This document shows positions 35,942 to 45,552 of a DNA stretch of 64,000 nt, one piece after another. This stretch comes from Microdochium bolleyi. Its lineage: Eukaryota > Ascomycota > Sordariomycetes > Xylariales > Microdochiaceae. The stretch covers positions 1,736,001-1,800,000 of the forward strand of contig KQ964247.1 in NCBI GenBank assembly GCA_001566295.1, written 5' to 3'. The position numbers and the translations under genes are program-made. The first letter of the stretch is position 1, and each line of letters starts with the position of its first letter. Under the pieces are notes generated by a model. That model did not search any database and was not told where the DNA came from. It saw only the letters and a list, made by a program, of their open reading frames with translations.

Positions 35942-36516
35942 AGAACAAGGGTTTCACGCCTGGCAACAAAGAGAGGAAGGAATGGAAACTCGACGACGAC
36001 CCTCCGCGGCCGTCCGATGGAATGTCAGAGCCCCCGCACCGCGGAGAAGTCCGCCGCATTGTACATATAGATGTGCCACCTTGTATCACCACGATTGTAC
36101 ACATAACGATACCTACCCCTCAACGAAGACGGCCAGGGCGAGGGTTTACGTCCAGAGAACAGGACAAGATGCGTCAGACGGATACGACGCATGAACGGGT
36201 CGGCAAGAGAAAATTGCGGCGAAGACCACCAGAGAGTCAAGGGACGCTCCTGCGGCACAACGTTTGAGCAGCATGGAGAAGAAGATGAAGGATCTAAATA
36301 TGCCAAAAGACAATTCCCCAAAAATGAGAACCTGATGTAGATGTATCCTCATACAGATATAGACAAAAGCTATCAAGCCAAATAGAGCAGCCAAGGGTCT
36401 GGACGAAGAACATAGATGTTTCCAATCCATACATTGTATTATATACAAGCACGCTTTCCATACGCCAACCGAATTCCCAACAACCCACATAGTCACACAT
36501 GTCCACATTCTATGCC
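35942..36516. other. Intergenic region between convergent genes
   Basis: About 575 bases between the mL45/Mba1-type gene (+) and the AT-hook-like gene (-). The right half is A/T-rich with ACATA and ATATA tracts, fitting 3' untranslated regions. No coding potential was seen. Confidence 0.4.
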
Positions 36517-39014
36517 TCATGGAGCCTCGGGCTTCTCGTCACCGGCCGTCCCAGATCCAGCTTCATCAGTGCTGGTGCTGTTCTCCACTGGCGCAGTGGC
36601 GATCGCAAGCTGCTCGGGCGAACGGCTAGGCGCACCAGTAGCCACGTCCAACTCCGTGGCAGGGACTTCTTTCTTGGACTGGACCTCTGCAGCATCTTTC
36701 TTGTCCTCGTCAGCGCTGGCCGCAGCAGGAGCAGCGTCTTCTGGCTCCTCCGTGACCGTTGTTGTTGGCAAGATTGGTCCTGTAGGCTCAGCCGATAAGG
36801 CCGACGGAGGCGGCGGGGACGCAACTGGTTGGTCCGCAGACGGCTCCGGCACTGTGGTGGACAGATTTATTTCGACCTCGACTGGTGCTGGCGCTGCTTC
36901 AGAAGACGAGTCCTTCCGGTCTCCGTCCAGCGCGGCCTCGAGACCACTGTACAAGTCCGGCGTTGGCGCATCGGCACTGGGCCCGGCGGTGTCCCCTGGG
37001 CCGTCGGCAGCGGTAGCGGCAGGCTGTTCGGCCTCGGCGCTTGCTCTCGGGACCGCAGTAGGCTCGACAATGGGCATGGGCGTGACCTCAGCTTCTGACG
37101 CAACAGGCTCGGGCTCGACAGCTTTGCCAGTCTGCTCGTCCAATCCCTCAGCTGCTTTCGGGGCGATGCTTGCAATCTCGTCGACGAGCGGTGGGCTTTT
37201 GAGCGGACCGCCGCCGATCACTGGTGTCGGCGCTGGTTCAGGGTCCATGCTCTCGGCGGCTGATTCGGCAGCCACGGCTGGGGCAAGGGTTATAGGCTCC
37301 GTAGATGCTGCCGCTCTCGGCGAGGGAAGCTTCCCTTCTGTAGCTGCCTGGTCCTGGTCCACAGCCATCGCGTCAGAGCCGAAGTCGGCTTCAGGTAGCT
37401 GAGCTTGATCAAGCCTTCTGTCTTCCGAGGCGGACGGTACATCTGCCATAATCTTGTCGAGGTTTTCTTCCCGGCCAGACCTGTCAGCCGGGCTGAGGAC
37501 TTGTGACGGCTCGAAGTCTGTTGCCTCTTGAGCGGCCTGCACTTGAGCAGCAGGCTGTGGCGCTTCTATGGACTCGATCACGTCAGGAGCAGACTCGGCG
37601 TGTAGTGTTGACGGATGATCGCTGAGGTTATCGTGTGCTGCCATTGGCGGCGACTGCGCAGTCATCACGGCCTTCAAGGGGCTCCCCTCAAGGGTAGGCG
37701 TTCCGGTCGGTGATGGAGCAGACGGAAGGCTCGGCGCGGGCGCAGATGCGGAAATTGGACGGTCATCCGAGATGTCCATCGGCACGGGGTTGCTCTGGTC
37801 TTGCACAGATAACGTTGAAGTGGTCGCCTGGGCCTGATTTGGTTCTCCACCATCCGCTACTGGGGTATTTTCGCCTTCCTGGTTGTCGTCGTCCTCATCA
37901 TCTTCCTCATCGTCTTCATCTCCCTCATCGCCATCGTCGCCATCGTCATCCTCGTCGGCCATCTCACTGTCTTTGTTCTCGCCATCGACACCTTCCTGCG
38001 TAACAGCCTGGTTATCATTAGTGTAAGAGTAACATGACCGGGGATCACCACATGACTTACTTGTGTCATGGTGCCATCAGCATTGACCCCGGAAGCATGA
38101 CCGGCAGCACCGGCAGCCGCACCGGGCGCGAGTGGTAATTGGAGCTTCTTCTTCCGGCCCCTGCCAGGCCCCTTGGACTTTCTCTTCGGTGGTGGCGGCC
38201 TGCGCCTCACCGGCGTCGGAGCAGTAGTGTCCAGTCCCGCAGCAGCACCGCTCGACGCGGGCACCACAGTCGTCGATATGATTTCGCCGTCGACAGTGAC
38301 ACCCTCATTGAGCGTGACCTCTTGTGTGTATGGGTTGCCAGCTGCGTCGACGCGACGTACAGTCGCCCTCATGACGGTCGGCCCGGATGTCGCGAGCGCA
38401 GGCATATCCGACGAAAGGGTGACGGTGTTCTTCCTCCTCTTCGCCAGATGCGACACCGCCGCGCCCTCGGCCGTCCTGGCAATCTGCTTCCACACCTTGA
38501 CCTGGAAGCCCTTCTCGCTGGTGTCCTCATCGTCCTTCTTGTCCTGCTTCTCGGGCGCGGCGTTCTCGTTGTCGCCATCGTCGTCGTCAGTGGGCGCAGG
38601 CCGCTTGTATAGGCGCCCGGAGCGCGCCGCTCTCAGGAGCTCCTGCGTGTGCGGCGGGAGGAGGTTCGAGTCCTTGGGCATGCCGTGCGGGAGCTCGAGA
38701 TCCCAGATATCGTTCTTCTGCACCGTTTCGACCGTCGGCGGCGGCGCGATCTTGACCCATTCTTGTCGCCATTGTCTCACGGGAAGACCTAGGTAGGGAC
38801 ATCTCAGCATGTTTGACTCATCATGGTGGATGTGGTGGAGGACCACGTCACAGGATTAGGGATGTAGGCGTACCCTCAAAGTCGTCGTGCTCAACGTAGC
38901 CAGCTCGATTGCTCCTTCGTGTTTGCGTCGCTGTGCGGAACTAGAGGCCTTGTCAATCTGGAGTTCTGGGTGAATTGAACAGAGGTGGACGGCATAGCGC
39001 ACGTTTGGAGCCAT
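36517..39014 (-). CDS. Conserved fungal nuclear protein with AT-hook-like motif and acidic tail
   Basis: Modelled as four exons: 39003-39014, 38874-38940, 38061-38788 and 36517-38007, sum 2298 nt, 765 aa. The first exon encodes only MAPN and is the least certain. The N-terminus, RRSNRAGYVEHDDFEGLPVRQWRQEWVKIAPP, looks strongly conserved. Then come ELLRAARSGRLYKRPAP, KGFQVKVWKQIARTAEG, and PTVMRATVRRVDAAGNPYTQEVTL. A basic RRRPPPPKRKSKGPGRGRKKK run resembles an AT-hook. After that, the protein changes to a DDDE-rich stretch and about 450 residues of A/P/E-rich disordered sequence. I recognise the pattern as a conserved Pezizomycotina protein, probably chromatin-associated, but cannot name a complex. 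Confidence 0.7.
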
Positions 39015-39745
39015 GGTGACGCGACCAGGAACACCCTAGAGTGCCCTTGGGGTTGTGAATTGAGAGGCGGCGAGGGGTCAAACGATGTGATGCATGTACA
39101 AGGTTGTTGCCGAGCTAAAGAAGTTGTGGCGTAGTTGCTTTAGAAATGCATACTGCGACAGTGATGACGGTGGCTCGTTTCGGCGCAACGCGATTGCGAT
39201 GTGGTGATGCTGTTGCAGGCTGTCGCGATTCGCGCGGTGGTGGTGGAGGATGCACAAGCGTTTGGGAGGGCTCAATTGGGGGCTGCTGTTGTACCCACTG
39301 CGCCAAGAGCCTTTCGGGTTCCAGCTGTCACCACCCGGTAGTCCGAGCGTACAACCCAGGGTGCACCTGAGGTGGTCAGGAAGTAGAATGCTTGACTCAC
39401 CAGTTTCGAAGTCTACGAAAAAGAGATACATAGGTGTCGGTACTCAGGTAAATGGAAAGGAAATCAAATCAAGCGACAGAGTCATTCAGCTAGTACGTCG
39501 TCGAGCCCTGCAGCTAACAATGGCGAAATTCTGCCTGGGAGTGATCTGATCTCCGCTATCTGGCAATCTGGACTTCATGACTCCTTTCGTTCAATCAGTC
39601 AAACCGGGATTTCAACGTTGCTGTTCCCCGTAGCATATGTATAGTGACCACTTCAACGAGTAACATTCCAGAGTATTGTACATCCTTTCTATTACAGCCT
39701 GGTGGTATACCAGGATATGGCTCACGCTCGAATTGACACAAATGC
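39015..39745. other. Intergenic region
   Basis: About 730 bases between two minus-strand genes: the promoter of the AT-hook-like gene (left) and the 3' end of ISD11 (right). No coding potential was seen. Confidence 0.4.
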
Positions 39746-40704
39746 TTAATCCCAGCTATAAATGAGAAGTGTCAGTGGTGCGTTCTATCTCACGAAAAGT
39801 ATGTCATCAGGAAGAAGCAACCGCCAAGACTCACCCAGTGTCCTTCTGCCTTGTGATCTCCCCTGACTTGCCCTTCTCTTTGCCCTATACAACGCGTTAG
39901 TGGCCATGACATGCATGGCATGTACTGAACGACGACGGCCCGGCCATGCCGGACAGGGACTTCTGCTCGGACATACCTGCATTCCACCTTCAACCACTAA
40001 CCGGTCGATCTGGAAGAAATGGCCGATGGTCGTTTGGCGCTATCATGGGACGATAAGTTAGTGGTACAGCTCCGGTTTCGTGCACGGCACTCCTCCTGGC
40101 CCCTTTTGGACGACCTGTAGACGAGCGTCATGACTGTGCGCCATGAACAGATATCGCCCCTCCACTCCATAGGCCTCCCCTGCCAAGGAAACGGTTGGCT
40201 ACCCGGATTCCTGCGCTTACCTGTACGACCTGAAGCTCCTTCAGGCCCTTCTGTATCAAGTCCTGAATCGCTCGGGGATCCTCGACGTGCTGGTTCTCGC
40301 GGAAGGCGTCTCTCGTCCGCCTCTGTGCGTAATCTTTGAAGTTGTAGGACTGGAACTGCGCGCCGGATCGGAGAAGTTGTCGGTACTGCAAGGGTAGAAG
40401 AGTTAACAATCAGCTCATCCAGAAGAGCTTGCAGGCTGGATTGTGCTCCGTATGCTGGCAACGGTACGGGCGGCGTGGTGACATCGGGACCGAACGTCAC
40501 GATGGTGCAGATGATTGCCGCCTGCGGCCACAAAGCTGCATTTGCGAGCCACACAGGAAGTGGCGCGTGTCATTCCGCATGGCGCTCGCGATAGCCGAGT
40601 CTGCGGAGTGCGCGGACGGCAAGGTGGCCACGAAGAAGAGGTGTGCTCACCAGAGACCGGGCCTGCTGGGGCAGGTCGCCCTTGAGGGCTGAGACGAGCG
40701 ACAT
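39746..40704 (-). CDS. ISD11: LYR-motif protein Isd11, Fe-S cluster biogenesis
   Basis: Five exons: 40651-40704, 40221-40385, 39977-40039, 39835-39884 and 39746-39755, sum 342 nt, 113 aa. Exon 1 ends at the leucine and exon 2 starts with tyrosine, so the LYR motif (residues 18-20) is created by splicing. The core QFQSYNFKDYAQRRTRDAFRENQHVEDP aligns with yeast Isd11 (QFNNYNFREYFLSKTR...FRKN). Exon 3 gives RQTTIGHFFQIDRLVVEG, matching the C-terminal QMYTFDRLVVE block. The end is QKDTGWD. Isd11 stabilises the cysteine desulfurase Nfs1 with acyl carrier protein in the mitochondrial matrix and is essential. The last exon is 10 nt long. Confidence 0.95.
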
Positions 40705-41126
40705 TGTCGCTGAGATTCTGGATGGGATGACTGCTCAAGGTAGCAGTGCGTATGTGGCTTGTCGTCGAGGAGGGGCGGTTTGCCGTGGGTGTCGGGGATG
40801 TTGCGGCTTGATAACGGGGAAGATCAAAAATTACCCCAGCCCGAAGAAATCGGGGATGATGCAACTCGGCGGACATGGACCACAGCTGCTCCAGCGGCGG
40901 GCGCTTCGCCCCGAGCGGGTCCTCCGGCCGCAGCTATGGATTTGCGGCCGTGACCGGACCCGTCTTTCAACTGTCCAGGTTATGTCCGAGCATGTCAGAA
41001 ATGGTGACCGTGATTGTTGCGACTCATCAACCTGCTGGTTGCATTATGCCTGCCTGCTCAAACCCGTTACAGTCACAGCAGCATACCCTCAAGTGGATCG
41101 TATTTGCTCATATTCAACAGCGCTAC
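40705..41126. other. Intergenic region
   Basis: About 420 bases between two minus-strand genes, comprising the ISD11 promoter and the 3' end of the zinc-binding protein gene. No coding potential was seen. Confidence 0.4.
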
Positions 41127-42576
41127 TCATGAAAGTGATACACCGGCCTTGCTACTATACTCGGCCAATGCGTTATCCAGCGTAATGAAATGCTCCTCAA
41201 TCTTGCGTGCACGATATGTTTGCTCGTTCACAGGCTCGAAACCCCGGTCCAGCATGTCCTGATCGTTGACCTCCCTCCTGCTCCGCTCTCGGTCAGGAAG
41301 GTGAACATGCTCGCGATGTCTCTGGAAATTTGCTTCGTAACACCCAGGCGAGCAAAACACGGAGTCCGGGTTGTGGATATCGCCGATGCACTCTCGGCAA
41401 AACACAAGCACCCGCCTGTCCTGATCCATGTCTATGTCTTCATCGGTCATGCTTACGCAGTCGTCGCCTGCTGCACACTCGTGCGTGCTGGAAACGTGCG
41501 CATCCTATTCCGTGTTGATGGCTGGTCAATATACCCGTCGTTGGATCATCAACACTCAAGAGTAGACTTACAAATATCTGACCGCGGCACTGCTCCGAGC
41601 ACCATATAACGGGCTTGTCAACTCCCGCCTCGTTAGAGCAGAGGACCTGGCATACAGGGCACATCTCAAAGCTCTGTGGATCAACAGCTTTCGAGCATGT
41701 TGCACATGGTGGTAGGGGAGGCGCCTCTCTAGCGGAGGCCGCCGCTGCTGCCACGGCAGCCGTAGCCCGGGCTTTCTCCTGGCGGACCTTATCACGCCGG
41801 GATTGAGCCGTTTGGTACGCCGCCTTGGCTCTGCGAAGTTCCTCCAGCTGCTTCCGTAGCCTCCGGCGTTCGTCTTGCTGGCCTTGCGATGACTCCCGGT
41901 CTCGGAGAAGTGTCTCAAGCACTTGACTTGGGTGCGTGCCGCCGTTGATAAGCTTGACGTACTTATCAGCTTCGGCTGACTCGGCGGTGTTCTCGCCAGC
42001 GTTGAACACAGCCTTCGAGTATACATCAGCCTGCTCCTTTGGTGTCGGGGCGGCCTCGATTCGCTCCAGGAACTGCCTAAAGAATGCTTCATTGCTGACG
42101 TCTGATCTTGCTGCAGGGAAGGCACTTCGGAGCTCGGACACGAGCTGTTCGACTGGCAGTTCGCGGTCTGATAGCTTGCTTTGTAGCTCTCGAGCCTCAC
42201 TCTGTGACTGTGTTGCCTTCAACAGCCCCAAGTTCGCGGCCTTGTCGCGGAACCACTCCTCATTTTCCTTGCGGACGTGATGATCAATAGGCTTGAAATC
42301 TGGTGCCGCATTCTGTTCGCATTGAGCCTTGGTGAAGAGACCATCCAACTCCTGCAAGAAGTCACGGCGTCCAGAAAACCACTGAGGAGACGAAGGATTC
42401 AGGTAGAGATCCCTGAGTCTGCCGACCAGCTTGGGCCAGCACTGAGCGCATTCGAGCGCGTGGTCTTTGTCATGATCTCTGGCGCAAGCCTGTTTGATGG
42501 CGGTAAGGTCTGTCGCACACCGCGCTCGATCTCGTTGCAGTGCTACAACCTCCGTCCAAGGTTCCGCGAGCGCCAT
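41127..42576 (-). CDS. Predicted zinc-binding (MYND-like) coiled-coil protein
   Basis: Two exons, 41572-42576 and 41127-41504, joined in phase 0 through a GTAAGT...TAG intron, giving 460 aa from ATG 42576. An in-frame ATG at 42924 would add 116 residues that do not look conserved. The N-terminal part has CARDHDKDHALECAQC. A helical region with QLVSELRSAFPAARSD and FFRQFLERIEAAPTPKEQADVYSKAV follows, then a coiled coil (about 250-310, ERRRLRKQLEELRRAKAAY). Two cysteine clusters end the protein: CATCSKAVDPQSFEMCPVCQ...WCSEQC, and CRECIGDIHNPDSVFCSPGCYEANFQRHREHVH. The pairing is MYND/FCS-like. I do not recognise a characterised homologue; a nuclear scaffold is a guess. Confidence 0.65.
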
Positions 42577-43089
42577 GTCGGTGGCAGCACTGTTTGGCGA
42601 CCCGGGTATCGAAGGAGAAGGGATGGGGCCGATATATGTGATCTGCAGAAGGTCGAAAAGGGCTTGACGGGTAGGGCAGATGTCGCATGCGATGCGCCGG
42701 CATCTGTGAGTGATGTAGCCCGCAGCTGAGTCGGGTCGATTACGTCCCTGGACGTCAATTACGGCCTTCTGTCTGCGCCGTGGCTCTGTGAATGTCCGAG
42801 CTAGGTGTGTGAGAGGTTGAAGGTGCAAGATCGTGACACAGCAGTCGCGTGAAGGGTGGATCTTGAAGGAAGCTGCTACGCCGAGGACAAGGGTTTCCAC
42901 CAGACCAGGGTTGGCAGGCACCATGCACTAACGTTAGCCCCGTGCCATGCCAACCACCAGCCGTCACCTGCGAATCTTCATGTTCAACTTGTTCAACCAC
43001 ATCAACTCGCCCACGATTCACACCAGACCAGCAAGTTACTATACACAATTCCTCCATCGTCAAAAGTCTCCATCATCACCGTTTAGGAA
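42577..43089. promoter_or_regulatory. Divergent promoter of the zinc-binding protein and SF3B5 genes
   Basis: About 510 bases between two divergent genes. The SF3B5-proximal part is rich in CAAC and CACC. An open frame extending the minus-strand gene to 42924 runs through part of it. Confidence 0.4.
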
Positions 43090-43471
43090 ATGGTTAGTAT
43101 TCGCCAGCGCAACAGAATTGCATTTCTTCCTACATCATGGCTGACCGAAACTTCCCGTACAGGCCGACAAACTCCGTACCCAGCAGGAGCTTGAGCGCCT
43201 TCAGGCCAAGTACATCGGCACTGGTCATCCCGACACGACCTCGTGGGAATGGAAGACGAACATCCATCGCGACACCTACAGCAGCATCGTGGGCCATCCA
43301 CCCCAGCTCGCCTACATGTCCCTCGCGCTCAACGAACCGGCCGCCAAAGTTCGCGCCCAGCTGCTTCGGAAGATGATCCAGCCCGCAGGGCCTCCGCCGC
43401 CCCGTGAGGGCGACGAACCCGCAATTCTTGCTGCTGCCGCCGCACAACGAGCCGCTGGACGCGGTGCTTGA
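43090..43471 (+). CDS. Splicing factor 3B subunit 5 (SF3b10/Ysf3)
   Basis: Two exons: 43090-43092, which is the ATG alone, and 43163-43471; 103 aa. After the GTTAGT...CAG intron the protein reads MADKLRTQQELERLQAKYIGTGHPDTTSWEWKTNIHRDTYSSIVGH, closely matching human SF3B5 (LEHLQSKYIGTGHADTTKWEW...HRDSY). It continues with KVRAQLLRKMIQPAGPPP (human MLEKMLQPCGPP). SF3B5 is the smallest core subunit of SF3b in the U2 snRNP and contacts SF3B1. The protein is about 17 residues longer than the human one, with an alanine-rich tail. Without the ATG-only exon, the exon 2 frame has no start codon at the conserved N-terminus. Confidence 0.95.
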
Positions 43472-44138
43472 ACGATCGACTGAAAGAGGCAGAAAGCTGT
43501 TCGTTACATCACTTCGAGTCTCGGGCACGAGTCTAGCCGAGCCCGCACGCGTCGTGCAGGCAGCACGTTGTGACTACAGAGCGCCTCAATTAGGAACAGT
43601 TTCCCGACGGCTGATTTAGTGCCAGTCATGTTCCTCACACAACTATCTGCGATGAGGGGACAAGCCGCGGCGTCTGCTTGCCCATCACGCGACGCTGTGC
43701 TATGGAACCCTAGTAAGGAAACACGTAGTCCAATGCGCGTGATAGACGCAGGAGCGAGGTGTCCACGGCGGACTGGCGAGGGCGCTCCGCGTTGCAAGGA
43801 GATACATGGACTTACACATGCTTGAGCCAAATCGGACTTGGTCTTGATCTTGCAGATTGACTGCTGTTGTGGAGGGTAGGCTGTCACTCAAGCATCTATC
43901 GATGGTCGACCGACGCAGGATCGGATTCGGGACGCCCGTATGGAGCGTGCCACGTGCACAACCGTTTCGAATATCACTCGAGAGACGCAGTTGTCGTGAG
44001 TCGCAAAGTGGTCGATTGTACGGGACACATGAGAATAGGATATCTTCCAAAATCAGCCAAAAACGCCGAGCTACCATTTCGTGACAAACAAATCAGTCTA
44101 CGGTCCATTGAGACCCAAGATGCACAATGCAAATTTCT
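43472..44138. other. Intergenic region between convergent genes
   Basis: About 670 bases between SF3B5 (+) and NSE3 (-). No coding potential was seen. Confidence 0.4.
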
Positions 44139-45251
44139 TTATTCCTCCGCGATGGTCGGCTCAACAGCAGCCGGACTTGAAAGGCCAAGACTCTTGTGAA
44201 GTTTCTTCTCAAAGTCATCTGGCAACTGTCCGTACACTTGCCTCACAAATGCAGCGATGCTTTGTGGGGGCACTTCGACTTTACCGCGCGGTCCGACAGC
44301 CCATGTGATCACATCGTCGCCATCAGTCGCGCGTTCCACCGTCTTGTCCGCATAGCCGTTTTTGACCATCCTCTGGAGGATATTGTCGGTCGAGTCAATT
44401 GGCGTGTTTTGGCTCGCATTCAGCCGGTTGAGATACCGCTTGAGTTTTTGGTCGCTCAACTCGCCGCCGCTCAGCACTATGACTGATATAACGACAGTAT
44501 AGAAAGCGGTATAGGTGGCTTCGTCATGGGCGCTCGGTGCTCTCGATGGGTCAATGATGGCCTGGGCACGATAAGGAGTGGGCAGAGTCGAAACTAGGAT
44601 GTATGTTCCTGTCGACGATGAGCCAGCATTGCCGGCTTGCGTCGCAGCTTTCCTCGCGGTCGCTTCTGTATTGGCGAGAACCCTGTTAGCATTGGACATG
44701 ATAGTGCACTTCAGGGCAGACTTGAAAAATAGTACTCTGCCTGTCCTTGATGGTGTGCTTTTCCTTTGCCGGTAACTCCATCATCTCCATGCCGAAGACA
44801 TGCCGCAGCTGGATTTGAGCACCGTCAAAGATTCGTTTGAACGCTCGGCTGTTATTCCCGAGGACTAGTAGCGCCGGACACACACACGTCAGCTCAAGTC
44901 ATACCGGAGCAACCTCTGATCTAGAGGCAAAGGCTGAAGACCATGGCCTTAGCGCAACTGACCCTTCTCGCGGATACCATCACGCCGAATGGGGATGCGG
45001 GCATATTCGCAAGCCAAGGCATATCGGACGAGCTTCTTCACGAGTTGGTCATCTGCGGTGCCGTCGGCGAAAGAACCGTCCATTGGCACATCGCCATCAC
45101 CCCGGCCATCACTCTCGTCGTCGCTGTGGGCCCGGCGATTGCGACCTCGAGCTGTGCTAGTGGCGCCTCTTCGCTCGTTATCGGTCTCGTCGTCATCTAC
45201 CCGCGATCGCACACCACTACGCCGGCGGCTCGAGGACTGCGTAGGTGGCAT
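44139..45251 (-). CDS. NSE3: SMC5/6 complex subunit Nse3 (MAGE domain)
   Basis: Three exons: 44963-45251, 44736-44864 and 44139-44665, sum 945 nt, 314 aa. The first 60 residues are S/R/D-rich. Then comes the MAGE homology domain: QLVKKLVRYALACEYARIPIRRDGIREK, spliced to VLGNNSRAFKRIFDGAQIQLRHVFGMEMMEL. Further on are TYILVSTLPTPYRA, then AFYTVVISVIVLSGGELSDQKLKRYLNRL and ILQRMVKNGYADKTV, the two winged-helix units. Nse3 works with Nse1 and Nse4 in the SMC5/6 complex for DNA repair and bridges the SMC arms. The second intron (GTACTA...CAG, 44666-44735) was fixed by frame. The gene is divergent from SLS1 with about 300 bases between the start codons. Confidence 0.93.
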
Positions 45252-45552
45252 AGTGGACAGTATGCAGTCGTGTGGATATTGAAGGCTGCACAACCAGGCT
45301 TAGATTCCTATAACTTAGGAAGACGCGACGAGGGGTCCCCGTTGACGCGTTTAAGTGCTTCTTATCGGTACTCGATAAGGGCGGGCGCAGGGCCCCAGGC
45401 AGGGGTGCAGTCCGTCATTGCTCAGAAAAAAGTACCTACGCTAGCTTCATGCCACCCGACAGGCCTTCGATAATGGCTTGGGAAGCACAGCAGTGACGAA
45501 ACCTCGCCTCGAGTTTCTCGCGAGGTCACGAGCATACGCCACCACGACAGAC
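45252..45552. promoter_or_regulatory. Short bidirectional promoter between NSE3 and SLS1
   Basis: Only 301 bases separate the ATG of NSE3 (-, 45251) and that of SLS1 (+, 45553). Both 5' leaders and promoters must lie here, so the two genes may share regulatory elements. No obvious TATA box is seen. Confidence 0.5.
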
